From Alistipes sp. UBA936 (GTDB lineage Bacteria; Bacteroidota; Bacteroidia; Bacteroidales; Rikenellaceae): DNA of 24,152 nt. A model generated the notes under the pieces. That model saw only the letters and a list, made by a program, of their open reading frames with translations. It did no database searches and was not told where the DNA came from. Positions 16,201 to 22,423 of this stretch are shown here, in pieces. The DNA is taken from NCBI GenBank assembly GCA_002293505.1, contig DBDI01000026.1:1-24152 (forward strand), in the 5' to 3' direction. Within the stretch, counting starts at the first letter, position 1. The number at the start of each line of letters is the position of its first letter. The translations under genes were made by a program, and so were the position numbers.

Positions 16201-17468
16201 TCCATACCGACCAACAACTCGTAGTAGTGGAGGTTGAAAACGCCGTCAGCCCCGTCGAGGTATGTGGGCACGAAGACGACCTTGACGCTACTCTCGGCAG
16301 CGGTGAGGATACTGTCACTCATCGAACGAACAATCGGATCCCAGTCGGGGTTCGACAAGTAGTGGGTCGTGTAACGAGGCCCGCCGCCGGGGTTGGCCAA
16401 GTCGTGGCGAGGCCCGTCGTTACCGGCCGGAACGGTGATATAGGCGAGGATCTCGCGGTCGCGGTGCTGGGCAGCCAGTTTCTTGAGCGACTCGAGGAAC
16501 ACGTCCAGCCCTTTATTCTTATACTCGTAACGACCGCTCGTACCGACGATCAGAGGATCTTTAGCGAACTTGTGGCCCCAGAGAGTTTCGGCAACGGAGA
16601 TCATCTTCGAGCGAGCGGTTTGGCGCTTAGTCTCGAACTCCTCGCCCTGCCAAACGAAGTCGTCCTCGAAGCCGTTCGGAGTAACCAGATCGACAGGCCG
16701 GCCGAGAAGGTGGCGGCATTCGGCAGCGGTGATGTCGCTAACGGTCAGGAAAGCGTCGCTGAATTGGGCAGCGGTCTTTTCCAGAGAGTGTTTCGCCATC
16801 ACGTTGAACCGGCGGGCCATCTCGTCGGCGTTGAAATTCTCCAGATCACTGTACAACGGGTAACCGTTACCAGCCAGAGAACGCCCCATAACGGTAGCGT
16901 GGGTGGTGAAGACGGTTGCGACGCGAGGAGCGTGTTTACGAAGGTAGAGGCCCCCGGACGAGGTCATCCATTCGTGGAAGTGAGCAGCGATTGTGTCGCC
17001 CGGGCGTCCGAAAGCAGCAACGAAGCTCTCGATCACAAGTCCGGCAGCGTGGCCGAACAGGACGGGCTCGATGTAGTCCCAACCGCCAGTGATACTGTCC
17101 ACCTTGTAACTCTCCCACAGGAACTTCAAAACCTCGTCCTTCTTAGCGAACAACGAAGTGAAGTCCACCAACACGACAACGGGCGAACCCTCGATACGCC
17201 AACGACCAACCTTGATACGGATCCCCTGGCGGTACATCGACTGGCGCCACTCCTTGAGCAAAGCCGAGTCCTCGGCAAACTCGGGGTTATCACCCTCGCG
17301 GTGGATGTCGGGCCCGATGAGAATATAATTGTCACCCAGGACTTTGCCAACCGTCAGGGCTTTGGTCGCAACGACGGTGTGGATACCGCCCACTTTGTTA
17401 CACACTTCCCAACTCACCTCGAAAAGGCGGTCTACGCCACCGAGGGCGCTATGTTTTGTCTTTCCCAT
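13236..17468 (-). CDS. Glycogen synthase (GT3) - alpha-glucan phosphorylase (GT35) fusion protein
   Basis: This 1410-aa protein joins two opposing activities. Residues about 14-545 resemble eukaryotic-type glycogen synthase (GT3). They contain FEVSWEVCNKVGGIHTVV, KVGRWRIEGSP, HFHEWMTSSG, FTTHATVMGR, YEYKNKGLDVFLESL and the E-x7-E motif EPWGYTPLE (E432, E440). Residues about 560-1300 are a short-type alpha-glucan phosphorylase (GT35). They open with the DUF3417-like LPPRLRALEAISRNLWWSW. IAYFSMEYGL, HCNEGHAAF and FARRFATYKRA follow, then EASGTSGEKCVMNG with the PLP lysine at about 1164. A C-terminal beta extension completes the chain. The expected reactions are chain extension from a nucleotide sugar (UDP-glucose by GT3 analogy) and phosphorolysis to glucose-1-phosphate. 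I start at ATG 17468, because a TATCTTTG -7 element lies at 17497-17504; a GTG at 17525, overlapping the hemW stop, would add 19 residues but places the promoter inside the gene. Confidence 0.93.
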   Translation of the reverse strand: MGKTKHSALGGVDRLFEVSWEVCNKVGGIHTVVATKALTVGKVLGDNYILIGPDIHREGDNPEFAEDSALLKEWRQSMYRQGIRIKVGRWRIEGSPVVVLVDFTSLFAKKDEVLKFLWESYKVDSITGGWDYIEPVLFGHAAGLVIESFVAAFGRPGDTIAAHFHEWMTSSGGLYLRKHAPRVATVFTTHATVMGRSLAGNGYPLYSDLENFNADEMARRFNVMAKHSLEKTAAQFSDAFLTVSDITAAECRHLLGRPVDLVTPNGFEDDFVWQGEEFETKRQTARSKMISVAETLWGHKFAKDPLIVGTSGRYEYKNKGLDVFLESLKKLAAQHRDREILAYITVPAGNDGPRHDLANPGGGPRYTTHYLSNPDWDPIVRSMSDSILTAAESSVKVVFVPTYLDGADGVFNLHYYELLVGMDLTVYASYYEPWGYTPLESIAFSVPTLTTTLAGFGAWARGEDPASDGVKVVERTDDNEAEAATEIASLIDEFAAKNPSLVEKARTDARSLAEKAEWEKFIAYYKKGYKAAAEAAAARLNRDDFADSVPEPQQVSVHTPWNTNAPEWKRLMIEKNLPPRLRALEAISRNLWWSWTLDAHELFGYIDSKMWLETDRNPIAMLDRLSQARLVELEKDDEFLRKLDATSAALETYMAEKQNQTGPKIAYFSMEYGLHASLKIYSGGLGILAGDYLKEASDRNVPLVGIGLLYRYGYFTQKLSTAGAQEATYEAQNFFKLPISPVRDAKGEWVNVQVAMPGRTVTARVWKCEVGRTDLYLLDTDHELNLAEDRSITHHLYGGNWENRLKQEMLLGLGGIRALNALGIKQQVYHCNEGHAAFIGIERMKNLVQEEGLSFGEAYEVVRSSSLFTTHTPVPAGHDAFDESMMRQYLSHYGDILGIGWERFMDLGRTTAGNQSEKFSMSALASRLSQEVNGVSWLHGEVTKDIMGNLWPGYYKDELHVGYVTNGVHFPTWTASNLRRLYSEHFPEGFALPDYDREAWQRVKQIDDTRLWNERLVLKRRLLDVIDKRIGDPAQARFDNPGHAVKVREMLGQEVLTIGFARRFATYKRAYLLFKNLDRLAAIVNNKERPVRFVFAGKAHPNDRPGQDLIKRIVEVSNMPEFVGKVIFLQNYDMELARRLVQGVDVWLNTPTRPLEASGTSGEKCVMNGVMQFSVLDGWWVEGYKPGAGWMLPMERTYNDQSFQDELDAEMIYTTIETEIAPLYYDRDSNGVPHGWVGTIKNCVADVASNFTTNRMMKDYEDRFYHKLAARSALVNDKNFAVARSLAAWKGRVADAWEQVKISQVKRFNLDREAIMVGKSYGIEVSVDTASLSPEDIGVEFVIASQIEPGQPVKVVATRQLDYCKREDGKAVYCIDMTPAESGSFDFAIRVYPKNEMLAYRMDFPLVKWA

Positions 17469-17496
17469 TGATTTCGTTCGTTTAGATTCCAAGTCG

Positions 17497-17504
17497 CAAA
17501 GATA
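17497..17504 (-). promoter_or_regulatory. Putative -7 element (TATCTTTG) for the synthase-phosphorylase fusion
   Basis: The minus strand reads TATCTTTG, a perfect TAnnTTTG match, 28 nt before the ATG at 17468 and just after the hemW stop. It supports the shorter start and an independent transcript. No good -33 TTTG is visible; TTCG at about 22 nt is the nearest resemblance. Confidence 0.55.
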
Positions 17505-17521
17505 GCGAAACTTAACCAGAA

Positions 17522-18802
17522 TCACTCGAACAGAGAACCGATTATGTAATCGGCCAGAAGGAATTTCTCGGCGGGAATGGAGATTTTTTTGGCGGCTTGG
17601 GTTTTGGTATGGGCGGCGGTTTGGGTGAGCAGGCCTTGTCGGATGAGGTCGTTGGCGAGGTCGGCTTGGCGGGGGGTGAGGGTGCTGGCGAGGATGCCTT
17701 CTGCGCGGCGCAGGCCGGTCATCAGGCGCTCGTTGCGTAACTGGCTGTCGGTAAGTGTTTCACCGCCGTAGCTTGGGCCTTTGGTCAGGTATTTTTCGAG
17801 GTCGGGGGTGACCCATTCGCGGCGCCTGTGGCCGTCGAACGAGTGGGCGCTCGGGCCGACGCCGAGGTAGGGAGAACCGTCCCAGTAGGCGCTGTTGTGA
17901 ACGGCCCTGTGATTTGGGAGCGCCCAATTGGAGATCTCGTAGTGTTCGAATCCGCCCTCTTGCAGTTTGCGGCGCAGAAGCTCGTACTGGCGCTCGGTTT
18001 CAGATTCGGGGATGGGTCGGAACGCCGACGACGAATCGTTGCCCTGGCTCGCCGCAGCCATTTTGCCGAAGGGGGTGCCGGGCTCGATGGTGAGGTGGTA
18101 GGCGGAAATGTGCTGAACGCCGAGGTCAAGAGCCTCATCAAGAGTGTGTTCCCATTGAGCCATAGTCATACCGGGGATACCCCAGATCAGGTCGATGGAG
18201 ATGTTCTTGCCGAAGCTTTGGGCGCCGATGTTTTGTGCGGCGCGGACGGCTTGGTGGGCACGGGCGGCGGTGTGGCGGCGGTTCATCAGGCGGAGCAGGC
18301 CGTCGTCGAAACTCTGGATACCGATGCTCAAGCGAGTGAAGTCGGTGCGGGCGAGGGCTTCCAGATAGTCGTCGGTGAGGTCTTCGGGGTTGGCTTCGAG
18401 GGTGATTTCTTTGATGCCGGAGCAATCCCACAAGCTGGCCGTGTGGTCGAGCAGGCTCTGGAGCAGCACGGGGCGGAGCAGGGAAGGGGTGCCGCCACCG
18501 ATATATATAGAGGTAACGGGTGCGCCGCGAAGGAAATCGGAGGAGGGGGGTTGGCCGCGGCGGGCAGTCAGTTCGCGTTTGAGTGCCGCGACTACATCAC
18601 CGGCATAGTCGTGATCGGCGACGGATCGGGGTCGTCCGGCACCGTGATTGTGAACGAATGGCGACCTCCGCCGAGCGTCGTGCCCGGAGGTAACTCCGTC
18701 AACCATTGATAGGTTCCGTCGCTCGGGGGCCACGAACGAGAAGAAGTCGCAGTAAGAGCATCTCGAAGCGCAGAGGGGGATATGGGCGTAGATTCCAGGC
18801 AT
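17522..18802 (-). CDS. hemW: Radical SAM family heme chaperone HemW (with an unusual insertion)
   Basis: This 426-aa protein belongs to the HemN-like radical SAM family. It opens MPGIYAHIPLCASRCSYCDFFS, with the 4Fe-4S cluster motif CxxxCxxC (C11, C15, C18) followed by DF. IGGGTPSLL at about 101-109, LEANPEDLT, RLSIGIQSFDDGLL, and HLTIEPGTPF then HYEISNWA follow. HemW members are heme chaperones often misannotated as oxygen-independent coproporphyrinogen oxidase; the HemN-specific N-terminal extension is absent. Length is some 50 residues above the usual 375-380. Most of the excess is an Arg/Gly/His-rich stretch at about residues 26-63, between the cluster motif and the first helix, where relatives have roughly ten residues. 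ATG 18802 is chosen over an upstream start at 18862, because a TTG-N20-TATATTTG promoter overlaps that upstream segment. Confidence 0.9.
   Translation of the reverse strand: MPGIYAHIPLCASRCSYCDFFSFVAPERRNLSMVDGVTSGHDARRRSPFVHNHGAGRPRSVADHDYAGDVVAALKRELTARRGQPPSSDFLRGAPVTSIYIGGGTPSLLRPVLLQSLLDHTASLWDCSGIKEITLEANPEDLTDDYLEALARTDFTRLSIGIQSFDDGLLRLMNRRHTAARAHQAVRAAQNIGAQSFGKNISIDLIWGIPGMTMAQWEHTLDEALDLGVQHISAYHLTIEPGTPFGKMAAASQGNDSSSAFRPIPESETERQYELLRRKLQEGGFEHYEISNWALPNHRAVHNSAYWDGSPYLGVGPSAHSFDGHRRREWVTPDLEKYLTKGPSYGGETLTDSQLRNERLMTGLRRAEGILASTLTPRQADLANDLIRQGLLTQTAAHTKTQAAKKISIPAEKFLLADYIIGSLFE
18664..18691. repeat. Inverted repeat inside the hemW insertion
   Basis: Arms ACCTCCG (18664-18670) and CGGAGGT (18685-18691) are a perfect 7-bp inverted repeat with a 14-nt loop. 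A further CTCCG at 18694-18698 can pair with the second arm instead. All lie in the DNA (about 18614-18727) encoding the extra segment of HemW, suggesting an inserted palindromic element. Confidence 0.5.
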
Positions 18803-18850
18803 ATCGCTACTTTCTTGGTTTTCATTTTTAGTTGGGTTTCGGGTTCGGCG

Positions 18851-18881
18851 CAAATATAACACTTAACCGAGGCGTTGTCAA
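18851..18881 (-). promoter_or_regulatory. Putative hemW promoter (TTG-N20-TATATTTG)
   Basis: On the minus strand TTGACA begins at 18881. TATATTTG follows at 18858-18851, with 20 nt between TTG and the -7 box. This is the best two-box Bacteroidota-type promoter in the window. It predicts a leader of about 43 nt to the ATG at 18802. Confidence 0.6.
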
Positions 18882-18923
18882 GAGGGTAGGCGAAAAATTT
18901 TCTCGCTACCCACCCAACAACAA

Positions 18924-18953
18924 AAGAGCGGCCCCCCTAAGGGAGCCGCTCTT
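18924..18953 (-). terminator. Rho-independent terminator of the 1061-aa lipoprotein gene
   Basis: A 9-bp perfect stem (AAGAGCGGC, 18924-18932, with GCCGCTCTT, 18945-18953), plus an inner CCC/GGG pairing around a CTAA loop, lies 24 nt after the lipoprotein stop. On the minus strand it is followed by TTTTGTTGTT. The strong hairpin fits a highly expressed gene and insulates hemW from it. Confidence 0.85.
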
Positions 18954-18976
18954 CGTGATAGGAAGTTAATCTGAAA

Positions 18977-21900
18977 TTACTTGTGAGTAATCTGGATGTT
19001 TACTTCATCCTGCTTAACCTTACCAAAGCGGTCGATAACCCTAACTTCGATGGTAGCGTGCTCGGTCTTCGAGATTTCACCAGACCTGATTTCGAGATAG
19101 CCCCAGTTGTCAGGATCGCTAGCAGTGGTGGGTTCAGTCGGTTTAATTTCAGTTACCCAATCGTTTCCTCCGTCGGTAGCGGCAACAGTACCACCACCAA
19201 TGATAGAGTAGATGTTAGTCCACTTTGTAGGAACGCGGAAAGCAACCGAACGCACGTAGGTGTAATCGTAGGTAGCCAGAAGGGTACTACCATCAACATA
19301 AGGTGCTGATGTGAAGAGGTTGTACTCTTCGTCGTTGTAGTTTTTACCCTTAATCATTGTGTGATCAAGTTGCTTGGTCTCACCGATTGAAGCAGCAGGC
19401 ATAATGATTTCGGGTGCATCTTCGGCAGGTTCGAGCGAACCTTCATACAGAGCACTCATAATCTTGATACTGAACGCAGCGGCAGTGTAGTCGTCTTCGT
19501 CGAATGGATAAACATCAAGATAGAGAGTGTTGGCCAGCTGGACAGGAAGTTCCACACCATAGGCATCTTTAGTACCGTCAGGCATTTCGGAAGTCGTACC
19601 ATCGCCCTTTACAGCTTTAGCCTTTTGAGCGGCGTTAGCAGCGTCGTTCTGGTAGTAGAGTTCGAAAATCCTGTTATAGCCGGTTGCGTCTTCGGCAACA
19701 GTCAAAGCATACTCAACTGAAGCGGTAGCAGGAGTAGGTGGTGTACCTGTAACTGTAGCAACTGCGGCAACGCCGTCGATCTCGAATTCAGGATCGATGT
19801 TGAACTTGATAGTTGCCCATTCGGTATCAGTGTCTACACCACCGACTTTCACGAAACCACCGTCACCACCTCGCTTACCAGCAGTTGTAGCGGCGATATC
19901 ACCGTTTGTTACACCCGTGCCGGTATCGCCGACGCCGATAGCACCATACGAACCCTGAGCGATGTCATAACGAGTCGACATACCAGTGGCGGCCCAAGTT
20001 GCAGGCTGACGATAGTAAGCATTCAATACAGTCTGATCTGTATTCCAGAACGCAGGCTGCTTTTCGAGCATATCAACCAGCGAAGGAATGGTCGGGATGA
20101 AGCTGTAAACGATACTGTTGATGTAGTCACCGTCCCTGTCGAAGAAGTCCAGAGTGATGGCGTACGTTGCACCGATAGTGTAAGCCGGGTCGGGATTAGA
20201 GTCAGCATCATCAGCTGCACCGCCCCAAGTGTCCTGAGAATTGTCAGCAGTAGCGTAAACCGGAGTAACTACCAAATACTTAGAAGTGAAAGCTTTGTTA
20301 GTAGCGCCATCGAGGTTGAACGCATCCGAACCGTCGGCCTTAGTTGCACCCTGGAAGTTACCACCGGCGTTGCCCAAAGCGGTGATCCAAGCAGTAGCGG
20401 CAGTTTTGCTGTCAGCCACAGAACCTTTCGGGAAGGCAACACCGTCGATAGTTACGTTAGAGATTGCATAGGTGTGAGCACCATAGTCAGAAGTCTGCCA
20501 ACGTTCAGCAAGGTTGGTGTTGTCTGAAGTGTACTGTGCGAGTTGGTTGAACATCGGCTGGAGATCAATAACGACATTCTTTTCACCACTCAACAGTGCA
20601 GTAGCGTTAGTTGCCTTGGTATCACGGTCGGAAAGAACAAGCGCCTGAACAGGAAGCGGAGTAAGAAGACCTTCGCGAACAGGACGGATAGTGATGATTT
20701 CCTTGTAGATTTCACCCTTGACACTCAGCTTGGAAACAAGCAACTGGAACGTTGCGAGAGTAAGGTCGTCAGGAAGACGGGTAACCGTGAATTTGGTGTT
20801 GCCATCGGCAAACGAAACACCGAACTTACCAGCGGTGAAGTTGGTCGGATCGACATAGTCGAAACGATAGTCTACAACGGCATCATTGTTGGTTACGGCA
20901 GTAGCTGCTGCGGGAACAAATTCAGCAGCATACTGAACATTTACCTTCGCGTTGTAAACCTGGGTAGGTGTACCATTGATGGTAGCGGCAGTTGTAACGA
21001 GCTTTTCCTCCGGAGTACCGGTTGTGGCAAGATTTTCTACCTTACGCTCGATGGTAGAGGTAATAGGAGTTGCAGTCGCAGTGAAAGTAGAGAAATCAGA
21101 AACAGCAACACCATTAGCGCTAAGAGCGTAGAGGGGGCCAGTATCGGCACCTGCAGCATTGTATGCTGCGGATGTGAACGTACCGAAGAAGTCGGTATAT
21201 TCCTTGAAAGCGGTAGCTGGCTTGTACGGAGTCATAGTGTAGTCTCCCGGGAGGAAATACAAAGCACCTCCGTCATAATCGGCACGAGTTGTATACGAAC
21301 CGACGAGGCGGATGGGAGTGCCGAACTTGATAGGCAGAACCGAACCAGTGTTGCTTACCAACGTGAAAGTTGTCGAAGAGATGGGATTGTTGGCGGGGAA
21401 TACCCGGATAACGAGACCCTTACCTTCGGCCGAGAGGGTGTTGAGAACCATATTGGCAGCAAGAGGTTTTGCACCACCGCCCCAAGCATTGGGAGTAGCG
21501 TCACCAGCTGCAGTCGTAGTCGACTCCCCGGTAGGATCGTTCAAAGTGGTCGTAAGCGCACTGCCACCACCGTTAACCTTGAACTTCTCGATACCTGCGT
21601 AGTTGACGTTGAGGCCGTTGAGGTTCATAATTGCACCGGCGTTGGCAGGTGTGCCACCCCAAGCATCGGCGTCTACTTTGTCGGTGTTGTCACCTCCATT
21701 CAACGAGATGGCCTGTGAGCCGTCCTTGCTGAGGTATCCGGAAGTCCAACCCAAAATCTTGATTTCGGTCAGACCAGAAGATTCTCCGGCGAGGAGGACT
21801 TCTTGTTCTTCACCATCCTCATCAAGAATAAAAAGTGTGAACGAGCCGTCAGGATTTTCAACAACATAAGGAGCGTCGCCACCTACAGGGACAGGAAGAG

Positions 21901-22162
21901 TGACTTCTACTGTGGTGTTGTCGGTGAGGGTCAAAATCAACTTTCCATTGACGACAGCTGCACTCTTAACATAAACGTCTGCGCCGATGGTGATGTCATC
22001 AATCTGATCCTGAAGATCCTCGATGCTTGCATCGATAAGATCCAGTCGCTTGCAGATCTTGTCGATATCGTCGTCGTAGTTCTTACAGCCTACGAAGCCG
22101 ACAGCGAGCGAAAACGTAAATGCTCCAAGGAGCAAAAACTTAAACAAATTTTTCATACTCAT
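18977..22162 (-). CDS. Large surface lipoprotein, S-layer-like/major envelope protein of unknown function
   Basis: This 1061-aa protein begins MSMKNLFKF, with a hydrophobic signal ending VGFVGC, so Cys26 is the probable lipidated residue. KNYDDDID follows; acidic runs just after the Cys direct lipoproteins to the cell surface in Bacteroidota. Residues about 33-57 (KRLDLIDASIEDLQDQI) form a short coiled coil. A beta domain then has VVNGKLILTLTDNTTVEVTLP and SFTLFILDEDGEEQ. The remainder is long, acidic, Thr/Ala/Gly-rich and beta-predicted, with no catalytic motif I recognise. WGG recurs in similar contexts (about 168-170 and 227-229, and again near the middle). A dedicated promoter, a leader of about 108 nt and a strong terminator suggest a monocistronic, abundant transcript, as for S-layer or major surface proteins; that role is inference. 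The start could instead be Met3 (22156). Confidence 0.75.
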   Translation of the reverse strand: MSMKNLFKFLLLGAFTFSLAVGFVGCKNYDDDIDKICKRLDLIDASIEDLQDQIDDITIGADVYVKSAAVVNGKLILTLTDNTTVEVTLPVPVGGDAPYVVENPDGSFTLFILDEDGEEQEVLLAGESSGLTEIKILGWTSGYLSKDGSQAISLNGGDNTDKVDADAWGGTPANAGAIMNLNGLNVNYAGIEKFKVNGGGSALTTTLNDPTGESTTTAAGDATPNAWGGGAKPLAANMVLNTLSAEGKGLVIRVFPANNPISSTTFTLVSNTGSVLPIKFGTPIRLVGSYTTRADYDGGALYFLPGDYTMTPYKPATAFKEYTDFFGTFTSAAYNAAGADTGPLYALSANGVAVSDFSTFTATATPITSTIERKVENLATTGTPEEKLVTTAATINGTPTQVYNAKVNVQYAAEFVPAAATAVTNNDAVVDYRFDYVDPTNFTAGKFGVSFADGNTKFTVTRLPDDLTLATFQLLVSKLSVKGEIYKEIITIRPVREGLLTPLPVQALVLSDRDTKATNATALLSGEKNVVIDLQPMFNQLAQYTSDNTNLAERWQTSDYGAHTYAISNVTIDGVAFPKGSVADSKTAATAWITALGNAGGNFQGATKADGSDAFNLDGATNKAFTSKYLVVTPVYATADNSQDTWGGAADDADSNPDPAYTIGATYAITLDFFDRDGDYINSIVYSFIPTIPSLVDMLEKQPAFWNTDQTVLNAYYRQPATWAATGMSTRYDIAQGSYGAIGVGDTGTGVTNGDIAATTAGKRGGDGGFVKVGGVDTDTEWATIKFNIDPEFEIDGVAAVATVTGTPPTPATASVEYALTVAEDATGYNRIFELYYQNDAANAAQKAKAVKGDGTTSEMPDGTKDAYGVELPVQLANTLYLDVYPFDEDDYTAAAFSIKIMSALYEGSLEPAEDAPEIIMPAASIGETKQLDHTMIKGKNYNDEEYNLFTSAPYVDGSTLLATYDYTYVRSVAFRVPTKWTNIYSIIGGGTVAATDGGNDWVTEIKPTEPTTASDPDNWGYLEIRSGEISKTEHATIEVRVIDRFGKVKQDEVNIQITHK

Positions 22163-22276
22163 TAAAAATTAGGAATTAAATTAAATTGATACTTAGTTGT
22201 TTATTATTATTTTAGTTTGTGTCCTCAAAACAAAGCCACCCACCGACAAATCTGGTTTGGGGCCACTTTATGGCGG

Positions 22277-22284
22277 CAAATATA
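22277..22284 (-). promoter_or_regulatory. Putative -7 element (TATATTTG) for the surface lipoprotein gene
   Basis: The minus strand reads TATATTTG, a perfect consensus match. TTTG stands at 22304-22301, but with only 16 nt between the boxes. It predicts a start near 22272 and an untranslated leader of about 108 nt, long for this window. The leader is AT-rich with no clear hairpin. Confidence 0.55.
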
Positions 22285-22365
22285 CAAACTTTTTTCATAA
22301 CAAAACACTTTCGGGCTCTTTTTTCCTTTTTCGAGCCTTTTTTTTCTGTTTTCAAAAACGTTTCG

Positions 22366-22373
22366 TACCTTTG
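22366..22373 (+). promoter_or_regulatory. Putative -7 element (TACCTTTG) for pckA
   Basis: TACCTTTG matches TAnnTTTG. TTTC stands 19 nt upstream (22343-22346) as a near-match to the -33 box. It predicts a start near 22378 and a leader of about 45 nt to the pckA ATG. The octamer is also the left arm of a perfect inverted repeat. Confidence 0.6.
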
Positions 22374-22395
22374 CCCGTACCGATAGACAAAGGTA
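22366..22395. repeat. Perfect 8-bp dyad over the pckA promoter start region
   Basis: TACCTTTG (22366-22373) is repeated in inverted form as CAAAGGTA (22388-22395) with a 14-nt spacer. The dyad is centred near 22380, close to the predicted pckA transcription start. It could be an operator, or the right arm could be a -7 element facing left. Confidence 0.5.
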
Positions 22396-22423
22396 ATCAT
22401 ATTATAATAACAAACAAACAATT

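Noticed and set aside
13671..17471. A 1266-codon open frame on the plus strand opposite the synthase-phosphorylase fusion
   Set aside because: It has no recognisable domains, a low-complexity Val/Gly/Glu composition and lies wholly antisense to a protein with conserved catalytic motifs. High GC and avoidance of certain codons in the real gene keep this frame open.
13207..17492. Shared AGATTCCAA motif near both glucan promoters (13207-13215 and 17484-17492)
   Set aside because: It looked like a common operator, but its offset from the -7 box differs and in one copy part of it is the -7 box itself. The remaining 7-bp match is within chance.
17469..17525. GTG start for the fusion gene, overlapping the hemW stop
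   Set aside because: The added 19 residues (ILVKFRYLCDLESKR and so on) are not like GT3 N-termini and contain a perfect -7 element; kept only as an alternative.
18803..18862. Extended hemW start (20 extra residues)
   Set aside because: The extra segment overlaps the predicted TATATTTG promoter element, and family members begin just before the IYxHIPxC motif.
20543..21718. A 391-codon plus-strand open frame opposite the large lipoprotein
   Set aside because: It has Cys/Ser/Arg-rich nonsense-like composition and no promoter or ribosome site; the minus-strand gene has a signal peptide, promoter and terminator.
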